Positions 28,465 to 50,073 of a stretch of DNA of 64,000 nt are shown here, piece by piece (position 1 is the first letter of the stretch; each line of letters begins with the position of its first letter). The notes beneath the pieces are model-generated. The model was not told the DNA's origin. It saw only the letters and a program-made list of their open reading frames with translations, and made no database searches. The stretch comes from Aliivibrio finisterrensis. Lineage in GTDB: Bacteria > Pseudomonadota > Gammaproteobacteria > Enterobacterales > Vibrionaceae. The translations under genes were made by a program, and so were the position numbers. Where the stretch lies: the NCBI RefSeq assembly GCF_008933155.1, contig NZ_WBVP01000006.1:62001-126000 (forward strand), read 5' to 3'.

Positions 28465-29133
28465 TTATTTAAGCGGTAAAATAGTGATTTCTACACGACG
28501 GTTGCACGTACGACCTTGTGATGTTGAGTTATCACAAACAGGGTAGCGCTCACCGTAGCCACGGGCATGAACACGTCCAGCCGCTACTTTTTGTTTGATG
28601 AGGTAAGTACGAACAGAATCAGCACGTTGCTCAGACAAGGTTTGGTTTTTAGTCGCGTTACCAGAGCTGTCAGTGTGTCCATCAATTTGAAGTGCAGTAT
28701 CTGGGTATTCAACTAAAATACGAGCAACCCCATTAAGCGTGTTGTAAATACTTGAATCTAATTGGTAAGAACTAGACTGAAAACCAATACCGTTATCCAT
28801 AACTAATTTAAGTTCATTATCACCAACACGTTCAACTTGAACACCAGAGCTTTTTAGTTCGTTACGTAAAGCGGCTTCTTGTTGATCGAAGTAGTAACCA
28901 GCACCACCACCAACAGCACCACCTGCTGCTGCACCGATAAGTGCATTCTTACGACGCTCTTTTGCGTTATCCCCAGTTGCTAGACCGATAGCTACACCAG
29001 CAAGCGCACCAGCAAGAGCGCCTTTTGTTGCAGAGTTAGTCTCTGTTTCACCAGTGGTTGCATTTTGACGTTGAGTTGCCTGACAACCAGTTAAACCAAT
29101 AAGAAGAGCAAGCGCAATTGTGATTTTTTTCAT
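28465..29133 (-). CDS. OmpA-family peptidoglycan-binding lipoprotein with glycine zipper (YiaD-like)
   Basis: A 222-residue outer-membrane lipoprotein. The signal MKKITIALALLIGLTGCQ has lipobox LTGC with Cys17 as the lipid anchor. A glycine-zipper region (about 37-82; GALAGALAGVAIGLATG and GAAAGGAVGGGAGYY) precedes the C-terminal OmpA domain, with the peptidoglycan-binding pattern TALQIDGHTDSSGNATKNQTLSEQRA (marked by DGHTDSSG and LSEQRADSVRTYL) and RGYGERYPVCDN. It is expected to tie the outer membrane to the cell wall. Monocistronic. Confidence 0.9.
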   Translation of the reverse strand: MKKITIALALLIGLTGCQATQRQNATTGETETNSATKGALAGALAGVAIGLATGDNAKERRKNALIGAAAGGAVGGGAGYYFDQQEAALRNELKSSGVQVERVGDNELKLVMDNGIGFQSSSYQLDSSIYNTLNGVARILVEYPDTALQIDGHTDSSGNATKNQTLSEQRADSVRTYLIKQKVAAGRVHARGYGERYPVCDNSTSQGRTCNRRVEITILPLK

Positions 29134-29246
29134 TTTATTCTCTAATAATATACATCTGTGCCGGCAGTGTACTCATCGAAAATCAAAAATCAATGCTTTA
29201 AAAAGATCTTTATTGATAGAAATGCCTAATAAAGGCAAAGACTGAT

Positions 29247-29720
29247 TTATTGCTGTAGATTCGCTAATAATTTTTCACAGGTTTGTTTCAATTGTTGTAA
29301 CTCTTCAATTTCTAGCTGGCTTTTACAAAATATAGCATTAGGGAGAGAGAGTGCTTGCTTCTTTAATTCTGAGCCTTTAGTTGTGAGAAAAACTTGTCGA
29401 ATACGCTCATCTTGAGTGCTGCGTTGACGAGTAATGATCTCTTTTACTTCTAGGCGTTTTAATAAAGGCGTTAAGGTTCCGGAGTCTAGGTGTAGCTCTT
29501 GACCTAATTCTTTTACATTGATGCCATTGCTTTCCCAAATAACCATCATTGCTAAGTACTGAGAATAAGTAAGGTCCAGTTCGTTTAGTAGCGGGCGGTA
29601 AGCTCTGATCATTGCGTTTGAGGCACTATAAAGAGAAAAACAAACTTGATTTTTAAGCAATAGTTGAGGGGAATCACTCTCTTCTTGAGTAGGTAGTTCA
29701 AGGTTCTTATTCATATTCAC
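29247..29720 (-). CDS. ohrR: OhrR-type MarR-family organic peroxide sensor
   Basis: A 157-residue MarR-family repressor. The segment LLLKNQVCFSLYSASNAM carries Cys27, the position of the peroxide-reactive Cys in OhrR, and the tyrosines in RAYRPLLNELDLTYSQYL fit the partners that hydrogen-bond it. The winged helix has LGQELHLDSGTLTPLLKRLE and DERIRQVFLT. Oxidation by organic hydroperoxide releases DNA. It is divergent from ohr, the classical arrangement, with two similar palindromes between. Confidence 0.9.
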   Translation of the reverse strand: MNMNKNLELPTQEESDSPQLLLKNQVCFSLYSASNAMIRAYRPLLNELDLTYSQYLAMMVIWESNGINVKELGQELHLDSGTLTPLLKRLEVKEIITRQRSTQDERIRQVFLTTKGSELKKQALSLPNAIFCKSQLEIEELQQLKQTCEKLLANLQQ

Positions 29721-29738
29721 ACCAAAAATAAAACTAGA

Positions 29739-29748
29739 TTGTGCACAA
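29739..29748. promoter_or_regulatory. Candidate OhrR operator 1
   Basis: TTGTGCACAA, perfect palindrome (12 bases with the flanking A/T), 19 bases upstream of the ohrR start. It resembles site 2 near ohr. Assignment to OhrR is inferred from position. Confidence 0.45.
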
Positions 29749-29796
29749 TATACTTGTTTTTTATCTTTAAATCGACTTATACTTACTGAAATAAAA

Positions 29797-29806
29797 TTGC
29801 GCGCAA
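29797..29806. promoter_or_regulatory. Candidate OhrR operator 2
   Basis: TTGCGCGCAA, perfect palindrome 54 bases upstream of ohr, sharing TTG-GC-CAA with site 1 at 58 bases centre to centre. Assignment to OhrR is inferred. Confidence 0.45.
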
Positions 29807-29859
29807 CTTAATTGTGATCAATTAAATATCTCAGTGCTATTCAATCAAAGGACATCATT

Positions 29860-30282
29860 ATGACAACGTTATATACAACAACAGCAACGGCTTCAGCAGG
29901 ACGTAATGGCCAAGTAACAACTGACGATAATATGCTTGATCTTGCTTTAAGCTATCCAAAAGAGATGGGTGGCACAGGCGAAGCAACGAACCCTGAGCAA
30001 CTGTTTGCAGCAGGTTATTCTGCGTGTTTCTCAAATGCGATTCTACACGTGGCTCGTGAGATGAAAATCAAGCTGACTCAAGCTCCAGTATCGGCTGAAG
30101 TGGGTATCGGCCCAAATACTACAGGTGGCTTTGCGTTAACGGTTGCTTTAGCAGTAACGCTAGAATTAGATGAAGAAAAAGCTCAACAATTAGTGAAAAC
30201 AGCACACCAAGTCTGTCCATACTCAAATGCCGTGAAAGGCAATATTGATGTGAAATTATCAGTGAATGGTGCTGTACTTTAA
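29860..30282 (+). CDS. ohr: Ohr organic hydroperoxide reductase
   Basis: A 140-residue OsmC/Ohr peroxidase that reduces organic and fatty-acid hydroperoxides to alcohols, recycled by lipoylated proteins. Conserved features are GRNGQVTTDDNMLDLALSYP, the TNPEQLFAAGYSACFSNAI segment with the peroxidatic Cys, and VCPYSNAVKGN with the resolving Cys. AAAGGACATC precedes the start. The DoxX gene follows 18 bases on and is probably cotranscribed. Confidence 0.95.
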   Translation: MTTLYTTTATASAGRNGQVTTDDNMLDLALSYPKEMGGTGEATNPEQLFAAGYSACFSNAILHVAREMKIKLTQAPVSAEVGIGPNTTGGFALTVALAVTLELDEEKAQQLVKTAHQVCPYSNAVKGNIDVKLSVNGAVL

Positions 30283-30300
30283 TTCATAGGGATTGATTAA

Positions 30301-30696
30301 ATGAATACTCTATTACTAACCGTAGGTCGTGTACTTCTGGCACTGTATTTCTTAGTTCCAGGTATCATGAAATTTGTATCGTGGGATATGCATATTCAAT
30401 TAATGGAAAAGCATGACATGCCATTTGTGCCAGTCCTATTGGGGCTTGCGGGTATCTTCCAAATTGGTGCTGCCGTTTTACTAATAGCAAATCGATTTAC
30501 ATGGATAGTTGCTCTGTTATTGGCAGGGTTAGTGTTGGTTATTAATGTGTCGTTGCATGATTTCTGGAATTATTCAGGATTGGAAGGCGCACATGAGATG
30601 CAGAATTTCATTAAGAACTTAGGTATTTTTGCTGGTTTATTGGTACTTTCAGGCCACGCAATGCCTGAGTGTTGCAAAGAAAAAGCCAAATCGTAA
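30301..30696 (+). CDS. DoxX-family membrane protein
   Basis: A 131-residue membrane protein with four predicted helices. VGRVLLALYFLVPGIMKF (about 7-24) is the DoxX signature, with the acidic and basic residues of the loop and HDFWNYSGLEGAHEMQNFIKN typical of YphA-like members. DoxX proteins are found beside oxidative-stress genes; a role in membrane redox protection is suspected but unproven. The ohr link supports that idea. Confidence 0.85.
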   Translation: MNTLLLTVGRVLLALYFLVPGIMKFVSWDMHIQLMEKHDMPFVPVLLGLAGIFQIGAAVLLIANRFTWIVALLLAGLVLVINVSLHDFWNYSGLEGAHEMQNFIKNLGIFAGLLVLSGHAMPECCKEKAKS

Positions 30697-30787
30697 TAAC
30701 GATACAAAACATTTTTAAATCGAAAGAGTAAAAAAGGGATACGACGTTAATCATATCCCTTTATTTTATTTGTTAGCCTTTATGTGC

Positions 30788-33190
<2,403 letters not shown>

Positions 33191-33192
33191 TT

Positions 33193-33206
33193 AGTAAAGT
33201 TTTAGT
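33193..33206. promoter_or_regulatory. EbgR-like operator upstream of ygjK
   Basis: AGTAAAGTTTTAGT differs at one base from the perfect site before ebgA. It lies 24 bases upstream of the ygjK start. Confidence 0.5.
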
Positions 33207-33325
33207 AAATTTGACTCAGTAGATATTATTGATAAATAGAACAGTTGTCCGTGAACTCAGTCTCATTTAATAAGGAGATATAAAGGTGGAGTGTGATTCA
33301 GTTAGCATAACGAAAGTAGATATTA

Positions 33326-33356
33326 AAAAGGCACTGTGAGGGGTTCAGTGCCTTTT
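33326..33356 (-). terminator. Terminator of the second ygjI-like gene
   Basis: AAAAGGCACTG pairs with CAGTGCCTTTT; the minus strand ends in a T run (positions 33325-33329). The rest of the 232-base gap holds the operator above. Confidence 0.8.
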
Positions 33357-33401
33357 GCTTTAGGTATAGTACGGAAAACTAAATGCTAATTTGATTTCTA
33401 C

Positions 33402-34835
<1,434 letters not shown>

Positions 34836-34887
34836 CTATGTGTTTGCGTTTGGATTATGAGTTTATCATTTTAGTTAACAATTTTAG

Positions 34888-34932
34888 GTAACTTTTAGTG
34901 AAATTATAGTAGTAAAATTTACTAAAAGTTAC
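34888..34932. promoter_or_regulatory. Inverted-repeat operator upstream of ygjI copy 2
   Basis: GTAACTTTTAGTGAAATT is mirrored by AATTTACTAAAAGTTAC, and inside the right arm TAGTAAAATTTACTA is itself a palindrome. The repeated ACTAAAA element is the one seen before ebgA, ebgR and ygjK. Confidence 0.5.
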
Positions 34933-35018
34933 TGTGAGGTATGTCATTAAATAGAGATTAAGGAAACAGCAAACTGTGATGGTGATCTACTCTGGTATTG
35001 TTTTTATTTTAGACAAAA

Positions 35019-35041
35019 AAAAGCGCCCATGACGGGCGCTT
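35019..35041 (-). terminator. Terminator after ygjI copy 1
   Basis: AAGCGCCC pairs with GGGCGCTT over five bases, with a T run on the minus strand, 21 bases after the copy 1 stop. Confidence 0.85.
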
Positions 35042-35061
35042 CAGTTATGTAGTTTCTTTAA

Positions 35062-36555
<1,494 letters not shown>

Positions 36556-36581
36556 TCATAGTTTTTTATTTCAGGTATTAC

Positions 36582-40165
<3,584 letters not shown>

Positions 40166-40206
40166 TTATAAATAGGTAATTAATAACTCTCTGGTAAAAG
40201 ATATTA

Positions 40207-40220
40207 ACTAAAGTTTTAGT
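40207..40220. promoter_or_regulatory. Perfect EbgR-like operator upstream of ebgA
   Basis: ACTAAAGTTTTAGT: ACTAAA and TTTAGT arms about GT, 71 bases upstream of the ebgA start. The same element recurs at the other promoters of the island. EbgR as binder is inferred. Confidence 0.55.
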
Positions 40221-40421
40221 AAAACAAATCGGTAAATTGTTTTACTTTTAACTTGGTCACATATTGAACTGAGCTTTGTGAGCTTGGTAACGTTAATAAG
40301 AGTTGTAGAAACAATTCATTAACCTTAATTGATTAATAAATAGATAAAATAATCGTGAAGTGATGGTGTATTGTGCAGAAATAGAAAAGAGTAGAGTAAA
40401 TCGTTAAAATTTAGGTGCAAA

Positions 40422-40450
40422 AAAAGCAGCGTGATAAACGCTGCTTTTAT
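40422..40450 (-). terminator. Terminator of ebgR
   Basis: AAAAGCAGCGT pairs with ACGCTGCTTTT over five bases; the minus strand carries the T run. Confidence 0.85.
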
Positions 40451-40471
40451 TAAAATAAAAAAAGTTTTTAG

Positions 40472-41467
<996 letters not shown>

Positions 41468-41553
41468 TCATCCTCCAGCCAAAACGTCTTGTTATTTGTT
41501 CTGTAGTTATAGTACTGAATTAACACTTGCTACGATACTCAAATTATAACTAA

Positions 41554-41572
41554 TTTAGTAAAACTTTTAGTA
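41554..41572. promoter_or_regulatory. EbgR-like operator upstream of ebgR
   Basis: TTTAGTAAAACTTTTAGTA, a near-palindrome about 87 bases upstream of the ebgR start, with the TAAAA-C-TTTTA core of the island's motif. It suggests autoregulation. Confidence 0.45.
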
Positions 41573-41631
41573 TTTAGAAACAATCGTCGCATTTTATCGA
41601 AAATCTTTTGGGTTTGTTGGCTTAATGGTTT

Positions 41632-42642
41632 TTATTTCGATGAAATACAACCAACAGAAGAGCGACGAACTAAAATTGGAATAAATAATTTATGCTCTGT
41701 TTGTTCTTCTGTATCGCGACTGGCTAACTTGAGAGATAAGTTTACCGCTTGGTTTGCCATGATTTGGATAGGATAACGGATAGTCGTTAATCGAGGATAA
41801 ATATAGCGAGCAATATGACCATCATCAAAACCAATGACTGACATGTCTTCAGGGATACGAATTCCGTTTTCTTGCAATAATGCCATACATCCTGCCGCCA
41901 TATAATCGTTATAAGTAGCGATAGCTGTAATGGGGGTGTTCTTAGCAATCAAATTGATTACGGCTTGTTCTCCGCCTTCTTCATCGGGTTCGCCATATTC
42001 AATATATTCTTCTTTTATTTTAATATCATTATCTTCTAATGCTTGTAAGTAACCGGCTTTACGATCATAAGCATCATCAATCTCATGACTTGAGCAGATA
42101 TAACCGATGTGTTGGTGCCCTTGGCGGATCAAGTGCTCTGTTGCAAGGTAAGAGCCCTTGTAATTATCAAGTGCAATGCAGCGAGAGGAAATTTCAGGAA
42201 TAAAGCGATTAATAAGAACCATTCCTGGAACTTCATCCGCTAATTTAATCAGAACGTCATTACTTAACCCTTTACTGTGCACCACTAATGATTCACAACG
42301 GCTATTAATTAGTAAATCAATGGCGTTTTTTTCTTTGGTTGCATCATGATACCCATTACCAATAAGAACCTGTTTTCCTTGTTCGTTAGCAACCGTATCA
42401 ATGGCTTTTACCATAGAGCCAAAGAAAGGAGCAGAAACGTCATTTACTAACACGCCAATGGTATTTGATGTTTTACTTACTAAAGCACGAGCGTTTGAAT
42501 TTGGGCGATAACCTAAGGTTTCCATGGCTTTTTTGACTGCAACAATCGCTTTCTCACTGGTGTGTGGGGCATTGTTGATGACTCGTGATGTCGTTGCAAT
42601 CGATACGCCTGCTTCTTTTGCTACGTCTTTAATGGTCGCCAT
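41632..42642 (-). CDS. galR: GalR galactose repressor
   Basis: A 336-residue LacI-family repressor very like E. coli GalR: MATIKDVAKEAGVSIATTSRVINN, RPNSNARALVSKTSNTIGVLV, FFGSMVKAIDTVANEQGKQVLIGNGYH-like core (seen as VLIGNGYHDATKEK), CESLVVHSKGL, GMVLINRFIP, FGEPDE-like YGEPDEEGGEQA and SVIGFDDGHIARYIYPRLTTIRYP. It should bind TGTAAACGTTTACA-type operators and release on galactose. Four such sites occur upstream of galactoside genes in this window. It precedes lacZ on the same strand by 174 bases. Confidence 0.92.
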   Translation of the reverse strand: MATIKDVAKEAGVSIATTSRVINNAPHTSEKAIVAVKKAMETLGYRPNSNARALVSKTSNTIGVLVNDVSAPFFGSMVKAIDTVANEQGKQVLIGNGYHDATKEKNAIDLLINSRCESLVVHSKGLSNDVLIKLADEVPGMVLINRFIPEISSRCIALDNYKGSYLATEHLIRQGHQHIGYICSSHEIDDAYDRKAGYLQALEDNDIKIKEEYIEYGEPDEEGGEQAVINLIAKNTPITAIATYNDYMAAGCMALLQENGIRIPEDMSVIGFDDGHIARYIYPRLTTIRYPIQIMANQAVNLSLKLASRDTEEQTEHKLFIPILVRRSSVGCISSK

Positions 42643-42768
42643 AGAAATCTCTTATTCTTATTTGTGCTGTAGGGGGTATTGGTTTGTTTTGAAGTAACTT
42701 GTTTAATATAAAGGATTTTATCTTTAAATAAAGCAATGTAATTAACATCGCGATAAGAAAAACAAAAA

Positions 42769-42798
42769 AAATCCTCAGAACGGCGATTCTGAGGATTT
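42769..42798 (-). terminator. Terminator of lacZ
   Basis: AAATCCTCAGAA pairs with TTCTGAGGATTT over six bases; the minus strand continues into eight T residues. Confidence 0.92.
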
Positions 42799-42816
42799 GA
42801 TTTGAGAGTAGTGAGT

Positions 42817-46025
<3,209 letters not shown>

Positions 46026-46072
46026 TGATGGAGTCGTCATTTTTAATTTATCTTCCTTTCTATCGTGTTAAT

Positions 46073-46088
46073 TGTGATCTTTGTCACA
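46073..46088. promoter_or_regulatory. CRP-type site
   Basis: TGTGATCTTTGTCACA matches TGTGA-N6-TCACA exactly, with AAT before and TTT after as in the extended consensus. cAMP-CRP would activate lacZ and the GH36 gene when glucose is scarce. Confidence 0.8.
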
Positions 46089-46152
46089 TTTAATGCCTTG
46101 TTTTATCTGTTTCTTATCCGATTTACTGGGTTTAAAGTGAAATTTTATTTTC

Positions 46153-46166
46153 TGTAAACGTTTCCA
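46153..46166. promoter_or_regulatory. GalR-type operator, GH36 side
   Basis: TGTAAACGTTTCCA, 79 bases upstream of the GH36 start; centre to centre 141 bases from the lacZ-side operator. Confidence 0.7.
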
Positions 46167-46244
46167 TAATTTGCGGTGATTCACAGAAAGATTCATTTTT
46201 TTCTTTATTATAGAGGGCAATTAAAACTGCTTACGGTTTATCTC

Positions 46245-48359
46245 ATGACGCAAAAAGAAATCATTGTATTAACGGGTACAAATAGCCAAGTGATTATTGA
46301 CGTTGGTGAATGTGCAGAGATCCTACATTGGGGGAAGCCTGTAAGTGGTGATATCACTTCTTTCTGTTCTTCACTTTTGCGTCCAGTTCCTTACGGTCGT
46401 TTGGATAATGATGTCGCAATGACGCTGGCGCCAGAGTTAGGCCGAGGCGTATTCAGCAGTCCATGCCTTGAAGGGCATCGCAATGGTGCGGATTGGGCTC
46501 CTGTATTTGTCATCACAGAGGTTGAGTCAAATGCACACAGCGTCACTCTAACAAGTGAAGATGCACTTGCTGGATTACGAATGATAACGGAGCTGAGTTT
46601 AGATAAACAAGATGTAATCAAAACGCGTCACTCTCTTATTAATATAAAATCAACACCTTACCAAGTTAATCGATTAGCAAATACCTTACCGTTACCCGTT
46701 CGTGCTGCGGAGCTAATGACGTATTACGGTCGCTGGATTCATGAATTTCAAACGGTTCGTCAGCCATTACAACAAGGTGGATACCAACAAGAAAACCGTC
46801 GTGGACGTACCTCTCATGAGCATTACCCGGCATTAGTTGCAGGCACCCGTCACTTTGATGAAATGCAAGGCGATGTGTATGGATTTCATTTTGCATGGAG
46901 TGGTAATCACCGTTTGCGTGTTGATGTAAAAGCCGATGGCCGTCGTTATATGCAGGCCGAAGTGATATATCTTCCGGGTGAAATTAGCTTGCAACAAGGT
47001 GAGGAATTAACAACACCGTGGTTATATGCAAGTTACAGTAATCAAGGATTGAATGGCATGAGTCATCAATTTCACTCTCATGTCAGAGAATCAATTCTTG
47101 ATAAGCAAATCATAAATACGGCACGACCAATTCACCTTAATACGTGGGAAGGGATCTATTTTGAGCATGATCCTGACTACATTATGGAAATGGCAACGCA
47201 ATCGGCTCAAATGGGCGTCGAGCGTTTCATTATTGATGATGGTTGGTTCAAAGGTCGAAATGGCGATAAAGCCGCGTTGGGAGATTGGTTTTTAGATGCA
47301 GATAAATACCCAAATGGATTAGCACCAATTATTGATCATGTACGCGAATTAGGAATGGAGTTTGGTCTCTGGTTTGAACCTGAAATGATCAATAAAGATT
47401 CTGATTTATATCGTCAACACCCAGATTGGTTACTGGCAGTTGAAGGTTATGATCAGCCAACAGGACGTAACCAATACGTTATTAACCTGCAAAATGGTGA
47501 CGCGTTTAACTATCTTTATGAACGATTAGATCATTTCTTAACCCAATATGCCATTGATTATATTAAATGGGACATGAACCGTGAGGTGGTGCAGCCAGCT
47601 CATAATGGTCATGCTGCAGGGCATCAACAAGTGGTACGTTACTATCAATTGGTCGATAAGATCCGTACGGCACATCCAAAGGTTGATATTGAATCATGTG
47701 CGGCAGGGGGAGGGCGTATTGATTTTGAAGTGTTAAAGCGTACGCATCGTTTTTGGCCATCGGATAATAATGACGCGTTAGAGCGACAACGTATTCAACG
47801 AGGCATGAGTTATTTCTTCCCTCCTGAAGTGATGGGCAGTCACATTGGTTCAAGCCATTGTCACAGCACTCGTCGTCGCCATAGCATTGAGTTTAGAGGG
47901 TTAACGGCGATATTCGGACACATGGGTATTGAGCTTGATCCGGTTAAAGAGCTGCAAGAGGAAAAACAAGGGTTTGAGCGCTACATTCAATTGCATAAAA
48001 CATTACGCCCGTTATTGCATACAGGTCGAACATGGCGAATTCCATCGGATGATGAGGCACATCAAATTCATGCGGTAGTGGCGAATGATCACTCTGAAGC
48101 CATCGTTTTGTTGGCACAATTAGCAATGCCAACCAATTCGCTAAGTGGACATTTACGTATTCCCGGCTTAGATCGTAGTGCGATATATCAGGTGAGCATT
48201 TTAGATAAACCCGCCAATTATAATGAGATTGTAAATTATCAGCCTTTTTGGACAGAATCCGATTGCCAGTTATCAGGTGAATGGTGCGAAGACGTGGGGC
48301 TGACTATGCCCATTCTAGATGCTGAAAGTGCTATGTTAATCAAATTAAAAAAACTGTAA
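46245..48359 (+). CDS. Alpha-galactosidase, GH36 (RafA/AgaR-like), copy 1
   Basis: A 704-residue cytoplasmic GH36 alpha-galactosidase acting on melibiose- or raffinose-type sugars. I start it at MTQKEIIVLTG because the second GH36 protein aligns from there; the ribosome binding site is poor and a GTG-led extension exists. Landmarks are GRWIHEFQTVRQPL, ENRRGRTSHEHYP, RPIHLNTWEGIYF, ERFIIDDGWFKGR, the nucleophile Asp443 in YIKWDMNREV, SCAAGGGRIDF, and the acid/base Asp507 in RFWPSDNNDA. It is followed by melB, which probably supplies its substrate. Confidence 0.92.
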   Translation: MTQKEIIVLTGTNSQVIIDVGECAEILHWGKPVSGDITSFCSSLLRPVPYGRLDNDVAMTLAPELGRGVFSSPCLEGHRNGADWAPVFVITEVESNAHSVTLTSEDALAGLRMITELSLDKQDVIKTRHSLINIKSTPYQVNRLANTLPLPVRAAELMTYYGRWIHEFQTVRQPLQQGGYQQENRRGRTSHEHYPALVAGTRHFDEMQGDVYGFHFAWSGNHRLRVDVKADGRRYMQAEVIYLPGEISLQQGEELTTPWLYASYSNQGLNGMSHQFHSHVRESILDKQIINTARPIHLNTWEGIYFEHDPDYIMEMATQSAQMGVERFIIDDGWFKGRNGDKAALGDWFLDADKYPNGLAPIIDHVRELGMEFGLWFEPEMINKDSDLYRQHPDWLLAVEGYDQPTGRNQYVINLQNGDAFNYLYERLDHFLTQYAIDYIKWDMNREVVQPAHNGHAAGHQQVVRYYQLVDKIRTAHPKVDIESCAAGGGRIDFEVLKRTHRFWPSDNNDALERQRIQRGMSYFFPPEVMGSHIGSSHCHSTRRRHSIEFRGLTAIFGHMGIELDPVKELQEEKQGFERYIQLHKTLRPLLHTGRTWRIPSDDEAHQIHAVVANDHSEAIVLLAQLAMPTNSLSGHLRIPGLDRSAIYQVSILDKPANYNEIVNYQPFWTESDCQLSGEWCEDVGLTMPILDAESAMLIKLKKL

Positions 48360-48368
48360 ACGCTAACA
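48355..48368. promoter_or_regulatory. Degenerate GalR-type half site at the end of the GH36 gene
   Basis: TGTAAACGCTAACA overlaps the GH36 stop codon and keeps the left half TGTAAACG. It lies 145 bases from the perfect operator before melB. Weak on its own. Confidence 0.3.
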
Positions 48369-48499
48369 ATAAAGCGTCATGTGCTAGGTAAGCCTTTGTT
48401 TATTTGTAATTTATTTGCATTTAAATAAAGGCTTTTTTTATCTTTAAAAATAACAAGATGGGGTAGATCAGCGTTAAGATCTCATTTTTGGAATATAAC

Positions 48500-48513
48500 T
48501 GGAAACGTTTCCA
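48500..48513. promoter_or_regulatory. Perfect GalR-type operator upstream of melB
   Basis: TGGAAACGTTTCCA is a perfect palindrome 119 bases upstream of the melB start. Some of the frame upstream of the true start runs over it. Confidence 0.72.
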
Positions 48514-48631
48514 TAAAGTGGTTTTTGGTCACGGAATAATAGTTACGGAGTGGGTAGCATGGCATCATCAATTAAGTAGGAATGAATCTCTAGTTAAAAA
48601 GAGAACTTCCACCATCGGAAAGGAATATAAG

Positions 48632-50011
48632 ATGTCTGAAAAAATTACTCTACAAACTAAACTTTCTTACGGTCTTGGTGCATTAGGAAAAGATTTTGCC
48701 TGTGCGCCGATTTATATATTTTTAATGTTTTATTTTACCGACGTGGCGGGCTTATCTGCGGCGTTTGTGGGAACGATCTTTTTAGCTGCCCGTATTATTG
48801 ATGCTATTACTGATCCGATGATGGGCGTTATTGTTGATAATACTCGTTCTAAATTTGGTAAGTTTCGCCCTTGGATTGTGATTGGCACACTCTTAAATGC
48901 AATCGTACTTGTTGGTCTTTTTAGTACACACATGTTTGAAGGCACTACGTTATACATTTATGCAGCAGCCGCTTATATCCTTTGGGGTTTAACTTACACC
49001 ATTATGGATATTCCTTACTGGTCAATGATCCCTGCGCTATCAAACTCTCGTCAAGAGCGTGAAAAACTGGTGGTATGGCCTCGCTTGTTTGCAAGCCTTG
49101 CATGGTTTATTACCGGCACTTATGGCCTACATATTGTGGGTGAGTTAGGCAAAGGCAACCAAGGTGATGGTTTCTTCAATGTTGCGATGCTAATTGCGGT
49201 TTTATTTGTATTAAGTGCCTTCTTAATTGCTCGTAATGTAAAAGAACCAGTTCGAGAAACAAGCGTTAAAGCAGAGAAATTTAGCTTTAAAGATGTACTG
49301 ATTATCATTGGTAAAAACGATCAATTAAAAGCGTTGATTGGTACGGTATTATCTTTTCAAATTGCGAATTTATTAGTCGGCGGTTTTGCTATTTACTACT
49401 TCACTTACGCGTTGGGTAATCCTGAACTATTTCCGATTTATATGATGGTTGCAGGTATTGCTGAAGTGGCTGGCGTCTTTTTGTTCCCGCGCTTAGCGAC
49501 ACTTTTCCCTCGTAAATATTTATGGTTAATGGCGTGTGGTTTCCCTGTAGTGTCTTGTGTGCTTCTAATTGTTATGGGTATTGTTTCTCCTGGTAATGCT
49601 TTATTAATTGGTTGTGCTGGTGCAGCAATTAAGTTTGGTGTGGGCATTGCAAATGCTTTGCAAACCGTAATGCTAGCGGATGTGGTTGATTACGGTGAAT
49701 ATAAAACCGGCCGCCGCAGTGAGAGTGTTATTTTCTCAGTTCAAACAATGCTTGTGAAATTTGCAGGTGCAGCAGGTGGCTTTATCGTTGGTATGGGGTT
49801 ATCGATTGTAGGTTACATTCCAAACGTAGCGCAATCAGCAGAAACTATCATGGGACTTCACTTTATGATGGCAGGTGTTCCGGCGATACTTATGACAGTG
49901 AGTGGATTAATTTACCAACGTTACTATCGATTACATGATGGTTTCAACTCGCAGCATATTCACGCAGACAAAGCAGAAATGATGACAGGCCAAAGAATAG
50001 AAGCGTCATAG
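48632..50011 (+). CDS. melB: MelB-like galactoside/cation symporter (GPH family)
   Basis: A 459-residue symporter of the GPH family with 12 helices, closely like E. coli MelB, which carries melibiose with Na+, Li+ or H+. The start MSEKITLQTKLSYGLGALGKDF follows AAAGGAATATAAG; a longer frame covers the operator. Cation-site acidic residues sit in the family motifs ARIIDAITDPMMG and DIPYWSMIP; other landmarks are LWGLTYTIMDIPYW, KNDQLKALIG and ADVVDYGEYKTGRRSESVIFSVQTM (seen as VDYGEYKTG and SVQTMLVKF). Behind the GH36 gene, it probably imports alpha-galactosides. Confidence 0.9.
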   Translation: MSEKITLQTKLSYGLGALGKDFACAPIYIFLMFYFTDVAGLSAAFVGTIFLAARIIDAITDPMMGVIVDNTRSKFGKFRPWIVIGTLLNAIVLVGLFSTHMFEGTTLYIYAAAAYILWGLTYTIMDIPYWSMIPALSNSRQEREKLVVWPRLFASLAWFITGTYGLHIVGELGKGNQGDGFFNVAMLIAVLFVLSAFLIARNVKEPVRETSVKAEKFSFKDVLIIIGKNDQLKALIGTVLSFQIANLLVGGFAIYYFTYALGNPELFPIYMMVAGIAEVAGVFLFPRLATLFPRKYLWLMACGFPVVSCVLLIVMGIVSPGNALLIGCAGAAIKFGVGIANALQTVMLADVVDYGEYKTGRRSESVIFSVQTMLVKFAGAAGGFIVGMGLSIVGYIPNVAQSAETIMGLHFMMAGVPAILMTVSGLIYQRYYRLHDGFNSQHIHADKAEMMTGQRIEAS

Positions 50012-50041
50012 AAAAATCATCAAATAATGCGTATTCATTGT

Positions 50042-50073
50042 AGGTCACGTCTGTTGTGGACGTGGCCTTTTTT
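50042..50073. terminator. Terminator between melB and the exonuclease gene
   Basis: AGGTCACGTC pairs with GACGTGGCCT (one G-U pair) and is followed by six T residues on the plus strand. It abuts the stop of the opposing gene. Confidence 0.85.

Noticed and set aside
29811-29826. CRP or FNR site upstream of ohr
   Set aside because: ATTGTGATCAATTAAA has a TGTGA half but no matching second half.
46176-46244. GTG-led N-terminal extension of the first GH36 enzyme
   Set aside because: The residues are hydrophobic and unlike the second GH36 protein, and the stretch lies in the regulatory region; the ATG at 46245 aligns with the paralogue.
48488-48631. 48-residue N-terminal extension of MelB
   Set aside because: It covers the GalR-type operator, and an ATG with a good ribosome binding site at 48632 gives the normal family start.
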